In this document: piece by piece, positions 1 through 7,631 of the stretch
Numbering within the stretch: position 1 is the stretch's first letter
Layout: every line of letters begins with the position of its first letter
Assembly (NCBI GenBank): GCA_007127625.1
Contig: SKYZ01000295.1
Coordinates: 1 to 7,702 of the forward strand
Reading direction: 5' to 3'
From: Aquisalimonas sp.
Lineage (GTDB): Bacteria > Pseudomonadota > Gammaproteobacteria > Nitrococcales > Aquisalimonadaceae
DNA: 7,702 nucleotides
Notes under the pieces: generated by a model
Told to the model about the DNA's origin: nothing
Database searches by the model: none
What the model saw: only the letters and a program-made list of their open reading frames with translations
Translations under genes and position numbers: made by a program

Positions 1-807
1 CTGGTAGCCGATGGCCTTCGCCGCCGCCACCGCTGCCTCGCCCATGGCACGACGCTTGTCCGCGGACAGACCTGGTGCCGGGGCTTCTTCGATCACCTTC
101 TGGTGGCGGCGCTGCACGGAGCAGTCGCGCTCGAACAGATGCACGGCGCTGCCGTGGCTGTCGGCGAATACCTGAATCTCCACATGGCGTGGCTGCAGCA
201 GGTATTTCTCCAGCAGCACGGTGTCATCACCGAAGCTGGCCCTGGCCTCGCGCCGGGCACCGTCCAGGGCGTCGCCGAACTCCTTGGGCTCGTCAACGCG
301 CCGCATGCCCTTGCCGCCACCGCCGGCGGAGGCCTTGATGAGGACGGGGTAACCGATGTCCTCGGCCACGGACTGAAGGTGCTCGACGCTCTGGTCATCG
401 CCGTGGTATCCCGGCACGAGCGGCACGCCTGCCTCCGCCATGATGCTCTTGGCCGCGCTCTTCGACCCCATGGCACGGATGGCCGCGGCCGGCGGGCCGA
501 TGAAGCGCACGCCAGCGCGTTCGCAGGCCTCGGCGAACTCCGCGTTCTCCGAGAGAAAGCCGTACCCCGGATGGACGGCCTCGGCACCGCTGCGGCGGGC
601 TACCTCGAGAATGCGCTCGCTGTTGAGGTAGCTCTCCCGCGCCGGCGCCGGGCCGATGGGCCAGGCCTCGTCGCAGGCATGCACGTGCAGGGCGTCGGCG
701 TCGGCGTCCGAGTAGACCGCCACCGTGCGTACACCCAGGGCGCGGCAGGTGCGGGCGATACGGCAGGCGATCTCGCCGCGGTTGGCTATGAGTACCGTAC
801 GGAACAT
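1..807 (-). CDS. liuD: Methylcrotonyl-CoA carboxylase, biotin-carboxylase (alpha) subunit, C-terminus cut by window edge
   Basis: This subunit carboxylates its own biotin using ATP and bicarbonate and passes the carboxyl to the LiuB subunit, which carboxylates 3-methylcrotonyl-CoA in leucine breakdown. The 269 visible residues, open to base 1, are the N-terminal biotin-carboxylase domain. It opens with [17 protein letters not shown]. Lys116 and Lys158 sit at the usual ATP-binding positions, the glycine-rich ATP-grasp loop GGGGKGM is at 162-168, His208 lies in HVEIQV, and the [19 protein letters not shown] block spans about 227-245 with Cys229 and Lys237. The rest of the carboxylase domain and the C-terminal biotinyl domain (about 400 more residues in the family) lie beyond the left edge. 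The ATG at 807 is 7 bases after the liuC stop, so it is cotranscribed. The domain alone could belong to a propionyl- or acetyl-CoA carboxylase; the liuABC context decides the call. Confidence 0.93.
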   Translation of the reverse strand, partial: MFRTVLIANRGEIACRIARTCRALGVRTVAVYSDADADALHVHACDEAWPIGPAPARESYLNSERILEVARRSGAEAVHPGYGFLSENAEFAEACERAGVRFIGPPAAAIRAMGSKSAAKSIMAEAGVPLVPGYHGDDQSVEHLQSVAEDIGYPVLIKASAGGGGKGMRRVDEPKEFGDALDGARREARASFGDDTVLLEKYLLQPRHVEIQVFADSHGSAVHLFERDCSVQRRHQKVIEEAPAPGLSADKRRAMGEAAVAAAKAIGYQ

Positions 808-814
808 GCCTGAT

Positions 815-1606
815 CTACTCCTGTACCCATGCCGGCTTGCGCTTTTCCAGGAAGGCGGACATGCCTTCCTGGCCCTCGTCGCCCACGCGGATGTTAGCGA
901 TGCGCCGGGCGGTGTCCTCGATCATGGTGCGGTCCACCGGGCCGCGGCCGACGGCGCGGGCGAGATCCTTGGCCGCCGCCATGGCCTCCGGGCCGTTGCC
1001 ATGCATCTGCTTGAGCAACGCCTGGATGCGCGTGTCCAGCGTGTCCGCCGGCACGCACTCGTGGACCAGGCCGATGCGCGCCGCCTCGGTGGCATCGAAG
1101 CGCTCGGCGGTGACGAAATAGCGTCGGGCGTGCTGCTCGCCCATGGCCTTGACCACATACGGCGAGATGGCGGCGGGGATGAGGCCGAGCTTTACCTCCG
1201 AGAGGCAGAAGGTGGCGTTGTCCGAGGCGATGGCGATGTCACAGCACGCCACCAGGCCCACGCCGCCGCCGAAGGCGGCCCCGTGGACTCGGGCGATGGT
1301 GGGCTTGTCGAGTCCGTCCAGGGTTTCCATGAGCTCGGCCAGGGCCAGGGCGTCGGCCTCGTTCTGCTCTTTGGTATAGCCGGCCATGCGCTGCATCCAG
1401 TTGAGATCGGCGCCGGCGGAGAAGCTCTTGCCGTTACCGCCGAGTATGACTACTCGCACGGACGGGTCGCGCTCCAGCGCCTTGAGGATGTCCGTGAGCT
1501 CGGCGATGAAGGTATCGTCGAAGGCGTTGTGGCGGTCGGGCCGGTTCATGGTGACCACCGCGACCCCGGCACGATGCTCGACGCGGATGGAGGCTTCGTC
1601 GCTCAT
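815..1606 (-). CDS. liuC: 3-methylglutaconyl-CoA hydratase, crotonase family
   Basis: This 263-residue crotonase-fold protein is expected to hydrate 3-methylglutaconyl-CoA to HMG-CoA, the step after LiuBD. The family features are visible: the oxyanion-hole/CoA-binding segment [11 protein letters not shown] at 61-71, the [20 protein letters not shown] block at 108-127, and [10 protein letters not shown] at 136-145 with Glu137. Glu137 aligns with Glu164 of rat mitochondrial enoyl-CoA hydratase. Twenty residues earlier, where that enzyme has Glu144, this protein has Gly117; I recall the same Gly in Pseudomonas LiuC proteins. The C-terminus ends in the typical [16 protein letters not shown] pattern (245-260). 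The reading frame is open far upstream into liuB, but the ATG at 1606 gives the normal family length, lies 17 bases after the liuB stop, and has a GGAG about 12 bases before it. The upstream part of the open frame is a shadow of liuB. Confidence 0.92.
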   Translation of the reverse strand: MSDEASIRVEHRAGVAVVTMNRPDRHNAFDDTFIAELTDILKALERDPSVRVVILGGNGKSFSAGADLNWMQRMAGYTKEQNEADALALAELMETLDGLDKPTIARVHGAAFGGGVGLVACCDIAIASDNATFCLSEVKLGLIPAAISPYVVKAMGEQHARRYFVTAERFDATEAARIGLVHECVPADTLDTRIQALLKQMHGNGPEAMAAAKDLARAVGRGPVDRTMIEDTARRIANIRVGDEGQEGMSAFLEKRKPAWVQE

Positions 1607-1623
1607 GGCTGCGTTCAGCTCCG

Positions 1624-3231
1624 TTACATGCGGAAGACGCCGAAGCGGGTGTCCCGCGTCGGCGCGTTCTGACTGGTGGAGATACCCAGGCCCAGCACCA
1701 TGCGGGTGTCCGCCGGGTCGATGACGCCGTCGTCCCACAGCCGCGCGGTGGCGTAATAGGGGTGACCCTGGTGCTCGTACTGCTCGCGGATGGGCTGCTT
1801 GAAGGCTTCCTCGTCCTCGGCGCTCCAGCGCTCGCCCTTGCGCTCGACGCCGTCGCGGCGCACCTGCGCCATGACGTTGGCGGCCTGGTCGCCGCCCATG
1901 ACCGAGACGCGGGCGTTGGGCCACATCCACAGGAACCGCGGAGAGTAGGCGCGACCGCACATGCCATAGTTGCCGGCACCGAAACTGCCGCCGATGATCA
2001 CCGTGAACTTCGGCACGCTGGTGGACGCCACCGCCGTGACCAGCTTCGCCCCGTCTTTGGCGATGCCGCCGGCCTCGTACTTGCTGCCCACCATGAACCC
2101 GGTAATGTTCTGCAGGAATACCAGCGGGATGCCCCGCTGACTGCACAGTTCCACGAAGTGGGCGCCCTTGAGGGCCGACTCCGAGAACAGCACGCCGTTG
2201 TTGGCGATGATGCCTACGGGATAGCCGAAGATGCGCGCGAAGCCGCAGACCAGGGTGGTCCCGTAGAGCTGCTTGAACTCCTCGAAACGTGAGCCGTCGA
2301 CGATGCGGGCGATGACCTCACGGACGTCGTAGGGCTTGCGCAGGTCCGTGGGGATGGCGCCGTGGAGTTCCTCGGGATCGTACAGCGGCTCTTCCGGCTC
2401 GCGGATGTCCAGATCCACCGTCTTGGTGCCGTTCAGGTAGCTCACGCTCTGGCGCACGATGCCCAGCGCATGGGCGTCGTTGAGCGCGTAGTGGTCGGTG
2501 ACGCCGGAGGTGCGGGAGTGCACGTCGGCGCCGCCCAGTTCCTCGGCACTGACCACCTCGCCGGTGGCGGCCTTCACCAGCGGCGGGCCGCCGAGGAAGA
2601 TGGTCCCCTGTTCCTTGACGATGATGCTCTCGTCGGACATGGCCGGCACATAGGCGCCGCCGGCGGTACACGACCCCATGACCACCGCCACCTGCGGGAT
2701 GCCCGCCGCCGACAGGTTCGCCTGGTTGTAGAAGATGCGCCCGAAGTGGTCGCGGTCGGGAAACACCTTGTCCTGATTGGGCAGATTGGCGCCGCCCGAG
2801 TCCACCAGGTAGATGCACGGCAGGTGGTTCTCCGCGGCGATCTCCTGGGCGCGCAGGTGCTTTTTCACCGTCTCCGGGTAGTAGGTGCCGCCCTTCACCG
2901 TGGCGTCGTTGACCACGATCATGCACTCGCGCCCGCTCACCCGGCCGACACCCGTGATGATGCCCGCCGACGGGACTTCATCGTTGTACATGTCCGTGGC
3001 GGCAAGCTGGGAGAGCTCAAGAAAGGGTGAACCCACGTCCAGCAGCACGCGGATGCGATCCCTGGGCAGGAGTTTGCCGCGGTCGGTGTGGCGTTTCTGT
3101 GGTCCCGGACCGCCGCCCTCCTTGGCACGGGCCACGCGCTCGCGCAGGTCGGCGACCAGGCTGCCCATGGCCTCACGGTTGGCCTGGAACTCCTCGGAGC
3201 GTGGGTCGACGCGGGATTTCAGCACCGTCAT
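1624..3231 (-). CDS. liuB: Methylcrotonyl-CoA carboxylase, carboxyltransferase (beta) subunit
   Basis: LiuB transfers the carboxyl group from carboxybiotin on LiuD to 3-methylcrotonyl-CoA, giving 3-methylglutaconyl-CoA in the cytoplasm. At 535 residues it is the usual length for MCC beta. The N-terminal crotonase-like half holds the acyl-CoA site, with [20 protein letters not shown] at 141-160 and [16 protein letters not shown] at 186-201. The C-terminal half has the biotin-side oxyanion elements, with [20 protein letters not shown] at 375-394 and [20 protein letters not shown] at 414-433. The GANLPNQ and TGFMVG forms are typical of MCC beta and differ from propionyl-CoA carboxylase beta. The ATG at 3231 has AGGA seven bases upstream and is 17 bases past the liuA stop, so it is in the same operon. 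Geranyl-CoA carboxylase (AtuC) is a close relative, but the adjacent isovaleryl-CoA dehydrogenase and LiuR-type regulator favour LiuB. Confidence 0.96.
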   Translation of the reverse strand: MTVLKSRVDPRSEEFQANREAMGSLVADLRERVARAKEGGGPGPQKRHTDRGKLLPRDRIRVLLDVGSPFLELSQLAATDMYNDEVPSAGIITGVGRVSGRECMIVVNDATVKGGTYYPETVKKHLRAQEIAAENHLPCIYLVDSGGANLPNQDKVFPDRDHFGRIFYNQANLSAAGIPQVAVVMGSCTAGGAYVPAMSDESIIVKEQGTIFLGGPPLVKAATGEVVSAEELGGADVHSRTSGVTDHYALNDAHALGIVRQSVSYLNGTKTVDLDIREPEEPLYDPEELHGAIPTDLRKPYDVREVIARIVDGSRFEEFKQLYGTTLVCGFARIFGYPVGIIANNGVLFSESALKGAHFVELCSQRGIPLVFLQNITGFMVGSKYEAGGIAKDGAKLVTAVASTSVPKFTVIIGGSFGAGNYGMCGRAYSPRFLWMWPNARVSVMGGDQAANVMAQVRRDGVERKGERWSAEDEEAFKQPIREQYEHQGHPYYATARLWDDGVIDPADTRMVLGLGISTSQNAPTRDTRFGVFRM

Positions 3232-3248
3232 CGCAGTGTCCTTGTCGC

Positions 3249-4415
3249 TTATTTGGTCTGTTCGAACAGCTCGCGGCCGATAAGCATGCGCCGCACCTCC
3301 GACGTGCCGGCGCCGATCTCGTAGAGCTTGGCATCGCGCAGCAGCCGCCCCGTGGGATACTCGTTGATGTAGCCGTTACCGCCCAGGGCCTGGATGGCCT
3401 CCAGCGCCACCTGGGTCGCCTTCTCGGCCGCATACAGTATGGCGCCGGCGGCGTCCTTGCGGGTCGTCTCGCCGCGGTCGCAGGCGCCGCCCACAGCGTA
3501 GACGTAGGCGCGGCATGCGTTCATGGTGGTGTACATGTCCGCGATCTTGCCCTGCATGAGCTGAAAGGTGCCGATGGGCTCGCCGAACTGCTTGCGCTCG
3601 TGCACGTAGGGCACCACCACATCCAGGCAGGCCTGCATGATCCCCAGCGGCCCGGCGGCCAGCACAGCGCGTTCATAGTCCAGACCGCTCATCAGCACCC
3701 GGGCGCCGCCGCCCTCTTTGCCGAGGATGTTCTCTGCGGGGACCTTGCAGTCCTCGAACACCAGCTCGCAGGTATTGGAGCCGCGCATGCCGAGCTTGTC
3801 CAGCTTCTGCGCGGTGGAAAAGCCGGGCATGTCGCGCTCGATCAGGAATGCCGTGATGCCCTTGCTGCCGGCGCTGGGGTCGGTCTTGGCGTAGACCACC
3901 AGGGTGTCGGCTTCCGGACCATTGGTAATCCACATCTTGTTGCCATTGAGCACGAAGTGATCGCCCTGGCGCTCCGCGCGCAGTTTCATGGACACCACGT
4001 CGGACCCTGCCCCTGGCTCCGACATGGCCAGCGCCCCCACATGCTCGCCGGAGACGAGCTTCGGCAGATACTTCTGCCGCTGCTCCTCGGTGCCGTTGAG
4101 GCGGATCTGGTTCACGCAGAGATTGGAATGGGCACCGTAGGAGAGCCCCACGGAGGCCGATGCCCGGGAGATCTCCTCCATGGCAATCATGTGGGCCAGG
4201 TATCCCATGCCGGCACCGCCGTAGGCGTCTTCCACGGTGATGCCCAGCAGGCCCATGTCGCCGAGCTTGCCCCAGAGGTCATGGGGGAAGGTGTTGGTCT
4301 CGTCGATTTCGGCGGCGCGCGGGGCGATTTCCCGGGCGGCGAAGCCGGCAACGGAGTCGCGCAGCATGTCCAGCTCTTCGCCGAGGCCGAAGTTCAGGGT
4401 GGGAATCTGCACCAT
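3249..4415 (-). CDS. liuA: Isovaleryl-CoA dehydrogenase
   Basis: This FAD-dependent acyl-CoA dehydrogenase oxidises isovaleryl-CoA to 3-methylcrotonyl-CoA and passes electrons to electron-transfer flavoprotein. The 388-residue length is normal. The flavin/substrate segment [16 protein letters not shown] is at 130-145 and WITNG at 162-166. The decisive feature is the position of the catalytic base: Glu248 in [11 protein letters not shown] (243-253) matches Glu254 of human isovaleryl-CoA dehydrogenase, while the site used by short- and medium-chain enzymes is Ala369 in [12 protein letters not shown] (365-376). The C-terminal [12 protein letters not shown] block is at 343-354. The frame can start at a GTG at 4430, but the ATG at 4415 has GGAG nine bases upstream, inside the would-be extension, so 4415 is the better start. 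It follows liuR after 83 bases with no operator-like palindrome seen between them. Confidence 0.96.
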   Translation of the reverse strand: MVQIPTLNFGLGEELDMLRDSVAGFAAREIAPRAAEIDETNTFPHDLWGKLGDMGLLGITVEDAYGGAGMGYLAHMIAMEEISRASASVGLSYGAHSNLCVNQIRLNGTEEQRQKYLPKLVSGEHVGALAMSEPGAGSDVVSMKLRAERQGDHFVLNGNKMWITNGPEADTLVVYAKTDPSAGSKGITAFLIERDMPGFSTAQKLDKLGMRGSNTCELVFEDCKVPAENILGKEGGGARVLMSGLDYERAVLAAGPLGIMQACLDVVVPYVHERKQFGEPIGTFQLMQGKIADMYTTMNACRAYVYAVGGACDRGETTRKDAAGAILYAAEKATQVALEAIQALGGNGYINEYPTGRLLRDAKLYEIGAGTSEVRRMLIGRELFEQTK

Positions 4416-4498
4416 GGTTCGTTTCTCCACGCAGCGCCCGTGGCGCCTTCTGTCATGTGTGGATGCAATGAGCGGTCGGCCGCGCTGCCAGGCAGCGG
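4416..4498 (-). other. liuR-liuA intergenic region with two small GC hairpins
   Basis: This 83-base gap separates the regulator from the catabolic genes. On the transcribed strand a 6-bp stem with a 3-base loop lies at 4483-4497, directly after the liuR stop, and a 5-bp stem with a 3-base loop lies at 4434-4446, just upstream of the liuA ribosome site at 4425-4428. Neither is followed by a T-run, so they do not look like intrinsic terminators. They could modestly affect transcript stability or liuA translation, or be chance structure in GC-rich DNA. No copy of the TTACG palindrome found upstream of liuR is present here. Confidence 0.35.
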
Positions 4499-4915
4499 TC
4501 AGCCGGTATCGCCACGCTCCTGTTCATCGAGCAGCTCCCGACAGCGGACGTAGGACTGCTCCAGCTCGGTGAGGGCGTCCTCGATGTCCCTGCGCTGCTG
4601 CTTGAGCTGCTCGCGCTTTTCTTCCAGCACACCCAGGTAGTACCGCAGCTGCCGCTGGTGACCGTGGGCCTGATCGTAGAGCACGAAGGTCTCGCGGATC
4701 TCGCTCAGGGTCATGCCCAGCCGCTTGCCACGCAGGATCAGCTTCAGTCGTGCCCGATCCCGTCGCCTGTACATCCGTTTCTGGCCGTCGCGGATGGGTT
4801 CCAGCAGGCCCTGGTCCTCGTAGTACCGTATGGCCCGGGTGGTAATGTCGAACTCGCGGGCGAGTTCGCCGATGGTGTATACCGGGGCGCTGCTGACGGT
4901 GCGAACGGCTTCCAT
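4499..4915 (-). CDS. liuR: MerR-family transcriptional regulator of the liu operon
   Basis: This is a 138-residue DNA-binding regulator, expected to sense an intermediate of branched-chain amino acid breakdown and control the liu genes. The N-terminal MerR winged helix-turn-helix is clear: [20 protein letters not shown] at 13-32, continuing EDQGLLEP to residue 40, then the wing and second helical pair [20 protein letters not shown] (50-69). Residues about 85-133 form a heptad-like, charged dimerisation coiled coil. The C-terminus is short, with one cysteine (Cys125), so the metal-site arrangement of metal-sensing MerR proteins is absent. The ATG at 4915 has AGGAG 11 bases upstream. It is the first gene of the minus-strand operon and is divergent from the thioesterase gene. 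LiuR is the known proteobacterial regulator in this gene position; the specific effector is inference. Confidence 0.92.
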   Translation of the reverse strand: MEAVRTVSSAPVYTIGELAREFDITTRAIRYYEDQGLLEPIRDGQKRMYRRRDRARLKLILRGKRLGMTLSEIRETFVLYDQAHGHQRQLRYYLGVLEEKREQLKQQRRDIEDALTELEQSYVRCRELLDEQERGDTG

Positions 4916-4946
4916 GGTGCTGGAGGCTCCTTAATGGTTAAGTTTT

Positions 4947-4963
4947 CGTTTACGTAAACGTAA
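4947..4963. promoter_or_regulatory. Palindromic operator-like site in the liuR/thioesterase divergent region
   Basis: Two overlapping inverted repeats occupy this site. Bases 4947-4960 (CGTTTACGTAAACG) are a perfect 14-base palindrome. Bases 4950-4963 read TTACGT-AA-ACGTAA, a perfect 6-base inverted repeat around a 2-base spacer. The site lies in an AT-rich patch about 35 bases upstream of liuR and 50 bases upstream of the plus-strand thioesterase gene. From memory it resembles the TTACG-containing motifs assigned to LiuR. It is the best candidate for LiuR autoregulation and control of both directions. Binding itself is inferred. Confidence 0.65.
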
Positions 4964-4964
4964 C

Positions 4965-4970
4965 ATTATG
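4965..4970 (-). promoter_or_regulatory. Possible -10 element for leftward (liu) transcription
   Basis: On the minus strand these bases read CATAAT, five of six matches to the sigma-70 -10 consensus. A transcript from it would start near base 4958, inside the palindromic operator. The matching -35 region is poor (GCAACA at 4987-4992 with a 16-base spacer is the best I see). The plus strand of the same bases gives CATTAT at 4964-4969, four of six, which could serve the thioesterase gene. Assignment is tentative in both directions. Confidence 0.3.
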
Positions 4971-5011
4971 CCCATGCCCCTTGCAGTGTTGCCTCCCGGC
5001 CTGGAGAAACC

Positions 5012-5443
5012 ATGGAACCGAAGAATCCCGCGTATCGTGAACGCATCATCGCCCTGATCGAACAGCCACCGTTCATGCGCAGTCTTGGCACCCAGTTCGT
5101 GGACGCGCGGCCCGGCTACTGCGAGACGGTGCTCACCGTCACCCGGGCCCATGCCCAGCAGGACGGGTACGTCCATGCCGGTGTACAGGGCGCACTCGCC
5201 GACCATACCTCCGGTTGCGCCGCATTCACCCTGGTGGCCGCCGATGAAATCATTCTCACGGCAGAATACAAGGTGAATCTGCTGCGCCCGGCGGTGGGCG
5301 AGCGCCTGCGCTGCCGGGCAAGTGTGCTGCGCCCCGGCCGCACCCTGATGGTCACCGAGGCGGACGTTCTCGCCGAGCGTGACGGCGAGGAGCGCCTGGT
5401 GGCCCGGGTAACCGCCACCATGGCCGTTACCGCCGCGCGCTGA
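5012..5443 (+). CDS. Hotdog-fold acyl-CoA thioesterase, PaaI family
   Basis: This 143-residue protein is a single-domain hotdog thioesterase of the PaaI/YigI-like group, which hydrolyses acyl-CoA thioesters in the cytoplasm, usually as a homotetramer. The hallmark is the block GYVHAGVQGALADHTSGCAA at 52-71. It contains the HxG pair (His55, Gly57) and Asp64, the position normally held by the catalytic Asp or Glu in PaaI-type enzymes. The later strand AEYKVNLLRPAVGERLRCRA (84-103) is the usual hotdog sheet pattern. The ATG at 5012 has a good GGAG at 5003-5006, five bases away. It is the only plus-strand gene in the window, divergent from liuR and sharing its control region. The substrate is unknown. 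Location suggests relief of acyl-CoA build-up during leucine or isovalerate breakdown, but that is inference. Confidence 0.87.
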   Translation: MEPKNPAYRERIIALIEQPPFMRSLGTQFVDARPGYCETVLTVTRAHAQQDGYVHAGVQGALADHTSGCAAFTLVAADEIILTAEYKVNLLRPAVGERLRCRASVLRPGRTLMVTEADVLAERDGEERLVARVTATMAVTAAR

Positions 5444-5453
5444 GCCGCGACCG

Positions 5454-6284
5454 TCACGCCAGCCAGCGCTTGCGCCGCCGGTAGTGCTTGACGTTGTGGT
5501 AATCCACCTTGCCGGTGCCGCCAAGGTAGAACTCCTGAACGTCCGGGTTCTGGCGCAGGACATCGGCTTCTCCGCTCATGACGATGTGGCCGTTCTCCAC
5601 CAGGTAGGCGTGGTGGGCGATCTCCAGCGCCGCCGAGGCATTCTGCTCCACCAGCAGGACGCTGACACCCTCGTTGGCGTTGATGTCGCGGATGATGGCG
5701 AAGATCTCCTCCACCAGCACCGGGGCCAGGCCGAGGCTTGGCTCATCGAGCATCAGCAGCCTGGGCTCGGTCATGAGAGCGCGGCCAATGGCGAGCATCT
5801 GCTGCTCGCCGCCCGAGAGGTACCCCGCCTTGCCCCGGGCACGCTCCTTGAGGCGCGGAAAATAAGTGAAAACCTGATCGCGCAACTCCTGATAGCGGCC
5901 GCGGCTGCCTCGGGTGGGGTAGGCGGCCAGCAGGTTGTCTTCCGGCGTGAGGTGGCCGAAGATCCGCCGGCCCTCCAGTACGTGGACCAGTCCGCGCTGG
6001 ACCCGCTGTGACGCGCCCAGGGGCGCCAGGTCCTCACCCATGAAGTGAACCTGGCCGCGGGTGACTTCACCGCGTTCCGGCGCCAGCAGGCCACTGATGG
6101 TCTTCAGCGTGGTGCTCTTGCCGGCGCCGTTGCCGCCGAGTAGGGCCACCATCTGGCCGTCCCCGACTTCCAGCGAGATGCCCTTGATGGCGAGGAAGAC
6201 CTTGTCGTAGATCACCTCGACGTTGCTCATGGTCAGCACGGCGTCCCTGGCGGTGCCGGCTGTCTGCGCTGCGTCTGCCGTCAT
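5454..6284 (-). CDS. ABC importer ATP-binding protein, LivF-like (HAAT family)
   Basis: This 276-residue ATPase would power a branched-chain-amino-acid-type importer at the cytoplasmic membrane, paired with a LivG-like partner not in the window. Visible motifs are Walker A GGNGAGKS at 50-57, the LivF-style Q-loop region EGRRIFGHLTPEDNL at 104-118, signature LSGGEQQ at 156-162, Walker B LLMLDEPS at 176-183, and VEQNASAAL at 212-220, where LivF proteins carry Gln in place of the usual H-loop His. The tail (about 259-276) is unusually basic, with KHYRRRKRWLA at the end, a feature I associate with one LivF subgroup. The ATG at 6284 has a GGGGA about 8 bases upstream. A later ATG at 6230 lacks a ribosome site, so the longer form with about 18 extra N-terminal residues is preferred. 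It is the last gene of its operon and converges on the thioesterase gene. Confidence 0.9.
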   Translation of the reverse strand: MTADAAQTAGTARDAVLTMSNVEVIYDKVFLAIKGISLEVGDGQMVALLGGNGAGKSTTLKTISGLLAPERGEVTRGQVHFMGEDLAPLGASQRVQRGLVHVLEGRRIFGHLTPEDNLLAAYPTRGSRGRYQELRDQVFTYFPRLKERARGKAGYLSGGEQQMLAIGRALMTEPRLLMLDEPSLGLAPVLVEEIFAIIRDINANEGVSVLLVEQNASAALEIAHHAYLVENGHIVMSGEADVLRQNPDVQEFYLGGTGKVDYHNVKHYRRRKRWLA

Positions 6285-6294
6285 GAATGCGTTC

Positions 6295-6337
6295 CCCGTG
6301 TGCACGGGCCCGCCGGGGCGGCTGCCGCCGGCGGGCC
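6295..6337 (-). other. Strong GC hairpin between the binding-protein and ATPase genes
   Basis: In the 61-base gap, GGCCCGCCGG at 6307-6316 pairs perfectly with 6328-6337 (10 bp), and a further 3-bp stem can form inside the 11-base loop. A second, smaller stem (6295-6299 with 6304-6308, 5 bp and a 4-base loop) shares two bases with the first and covers part of the GGGG ribosome site of the LivF-like gene. There is no T-run, so this is not a standard terminator. Such hairpins after binding-protein genes often protect the upstream message and lower downstream expression. Confidence 0.6.
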
Positions 6338-6345
6338 GTCTGCCA

Positions 6346-7593
6346 TTAGCGGCCTTCGCGGAAGCCCTCGGCGTCCTTGCGGATCTCTTCCCAGACGATG
6401 TCCTGGTAGGCGTTGTACCAGTCGGTAATGGGCTCCCACTCCTCGCCGTTCCACTGGGAGACACGGCCGTAGCCGCCACCCTGGTGGTCATCCTCGGAGA
6501 AGGTGACAGGCGGCATCATGCCCTCGGCGTCGAAGTTCTCCAGCATGCGGATGCCGTCCCGGAGCTTCTCCCCGGTCAACGGCGCACCGTGCTCCTCCAG
6601 GGCCTTGCGCGCACCTTCCACGGCAACGGCCATGGTGGCCACGCCGATGTTGTAGTAGGTGGTGCCCACGTTCTCGCGGTCGCCTGCGCCATGCCCCGGC
6701 TCGATCACATGCTCCATGATGCGCTCGATGATCGGGTAGTCCCTGCCGGTGGCCACGGCCTCGAACCGCTTCAGGCCCTTGGCACGGTCCGTGCCGACGG
6801 TGCGGGCGTCGGTTTCCGCCATCCACACCACCGAGAGGATCTGCTCGGGATCAATACCGTTGCGGATCGCCTCGCGCACGGACACCGGCTGACCGCCGCC
6901 GGCACCCCAGATCATGACGAAGTCCGGACGATAGCGACGCACGTCAGACCAGGTGGCGGACTGCTCGTTACCCGGGCTCGGGTAGGCGAAGGTGCGATAC
7001 TCGAAGCCCTCGCGCTCGGCAAGCTCCTGCATCACCGGCACCGGCTCCCGCCCGAAGGGCGAGTCGATGTAGACGTGGGCGATGCGCTTGCCTTCCAGGC
7101 CCCCGTGGTTCTCGTCGATGTAGTTGGCGAGCACGGTGGCCTGGGACCAGTAGGTAGCCATGAGTGGGAACACGTACGGGAAGGTGGTGCCCTCACTGGC
7201 GTCGCCGCGACCGTGCAGGGCGGTGATCATGACCACCTCGTCGTTGAGTACCCGGTTGACCGCGGCCCGGGAGACCGGTGTGCTCAGGAAGTCCACCAGT
7301 ACGGCTCCCTCGCGGCGTGCCCGGTTGTACGCCTCCAGCCCACGCTGGGGTTCGTTGCCGGTGTCACGGACCAGGGCTTCGAACTTGTGGCCGTTGATGC
7401 CGCCTTCCTCGTTGACCAGGCGCAGGTAGTCCCGCTGCCCCTGGTTGTACTCGTCGGTCACGAAGGTGTAGACCGCCGTGAAGTCCTGTGGAAACGCGAA
7501 CTTGATGGTGTCGTTATCGGCACTGGCAGCGCCCGTGGTGGACAGCGCCGCTGCCGCGACCGCCCCTGTCAGACCCTTGATGAACCGTCGCAT
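6346..7593 (-). CDS. Periplasmic substrate-binding protein of a branched-chain-amino-acid-type ABC importer
   Basis: This 415-residue exported protein captures the substrate for the importer. It begins with a classic Sec signal peptide: MRRFIK, a hydrophobic stretch rich in Ala (7-18), and a likely cleavage site after ASA at 25. No lipobox cysteine is present, and the whole protein lacks cysteine, so it should be free in the periplasm of a Gram-negative cell. The mature part follows the type I periplasmic-binding (Peripla_BP_6, LivJ-like) pattern, with LVNEEGGINGHKFEALVRDT at about 60-79, a loop near 97-110 containing FLSTPVS, and a lobe-2 segment around 160-230. By my count the mature protein has about 64 acidic and 40 basic residues, a strong negative charge. 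The start at 7593 has an excellent AGGAGGAG five bases upstream. The substrate cannot be read; branched-chain amino acids, short or aromatic acids and amides all occur in this family. Confidence 0.88.
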   Translation of the reverse strand: MRRFIKGLTGAVAAAALSTTGAASADNDTIKFAFPQDFTAVYTFVTDEYNQGQRDYLRLVNEEGGINGHKFEALVRDTGNEPQRGLEAYNRARREGAVLVDFLSTPVSRAAVNRVLNDEVVMITALHGRGDASEGTTFPYVFPLMATYWSQATVLANYIDENHGGLEGKRIAHVYIDSPFGREPVPVMQELAEREGFEYRTFAYPSPGNEQSATWSDVRRYRPDFVMIWGAGGGQPVSVREAIRNGIDPEQILSVVWMAETDARTVGTDRAKGLKRFEAVATGRDYPIIERIMEHVIEPGHGAGDRENVGTTYYNIGVATMAVAVEGARKALEEHGAPLTGEKLRDGIRMLENFDAEGMMPPVTFSEDDHQGGGYGRVSQWNGEEWEPITDWYNAYQDIVWEEIRKDAEGFREGR

Positions 7594-7631
7594 GGTGACT
7601 CCTCCTCGTTGTGTTGTCTTCCGGGACGGGC

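Noticed and set aside
103..1672. Plus-strand open frames (103-813 and 725-1672) opposite liuD and liuC
   Set aside because: Both are mirror frames of strongly conserved enzymes and show no family features.
1607..2146. Extended open frame in front of liuC that could suggest a fusion or a longer LiuC
   Set aside because: The extra part is an out-of-frame reading of liuB; liuC from the ATG at 1606 has normal family length.
4483..4497. Hairpin directly after the liuR stop as an intrinsic terminator
   Set aside because: The stem is only 6-7 bp with no following T-run on the transcribed strand, so at most it is a processing or attenuating structure.
3027..4553. Long plus-strand open frame of 508 codons opposite liuA and the ends of liuR and liuB
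   Set aside because: It overlies real genes on the opposite strand, is rich in His, Gly, Ala and Arg as expected of a GC-rich shadow frame, shows no recognisable domain, and lacks a convincing ribosome site.
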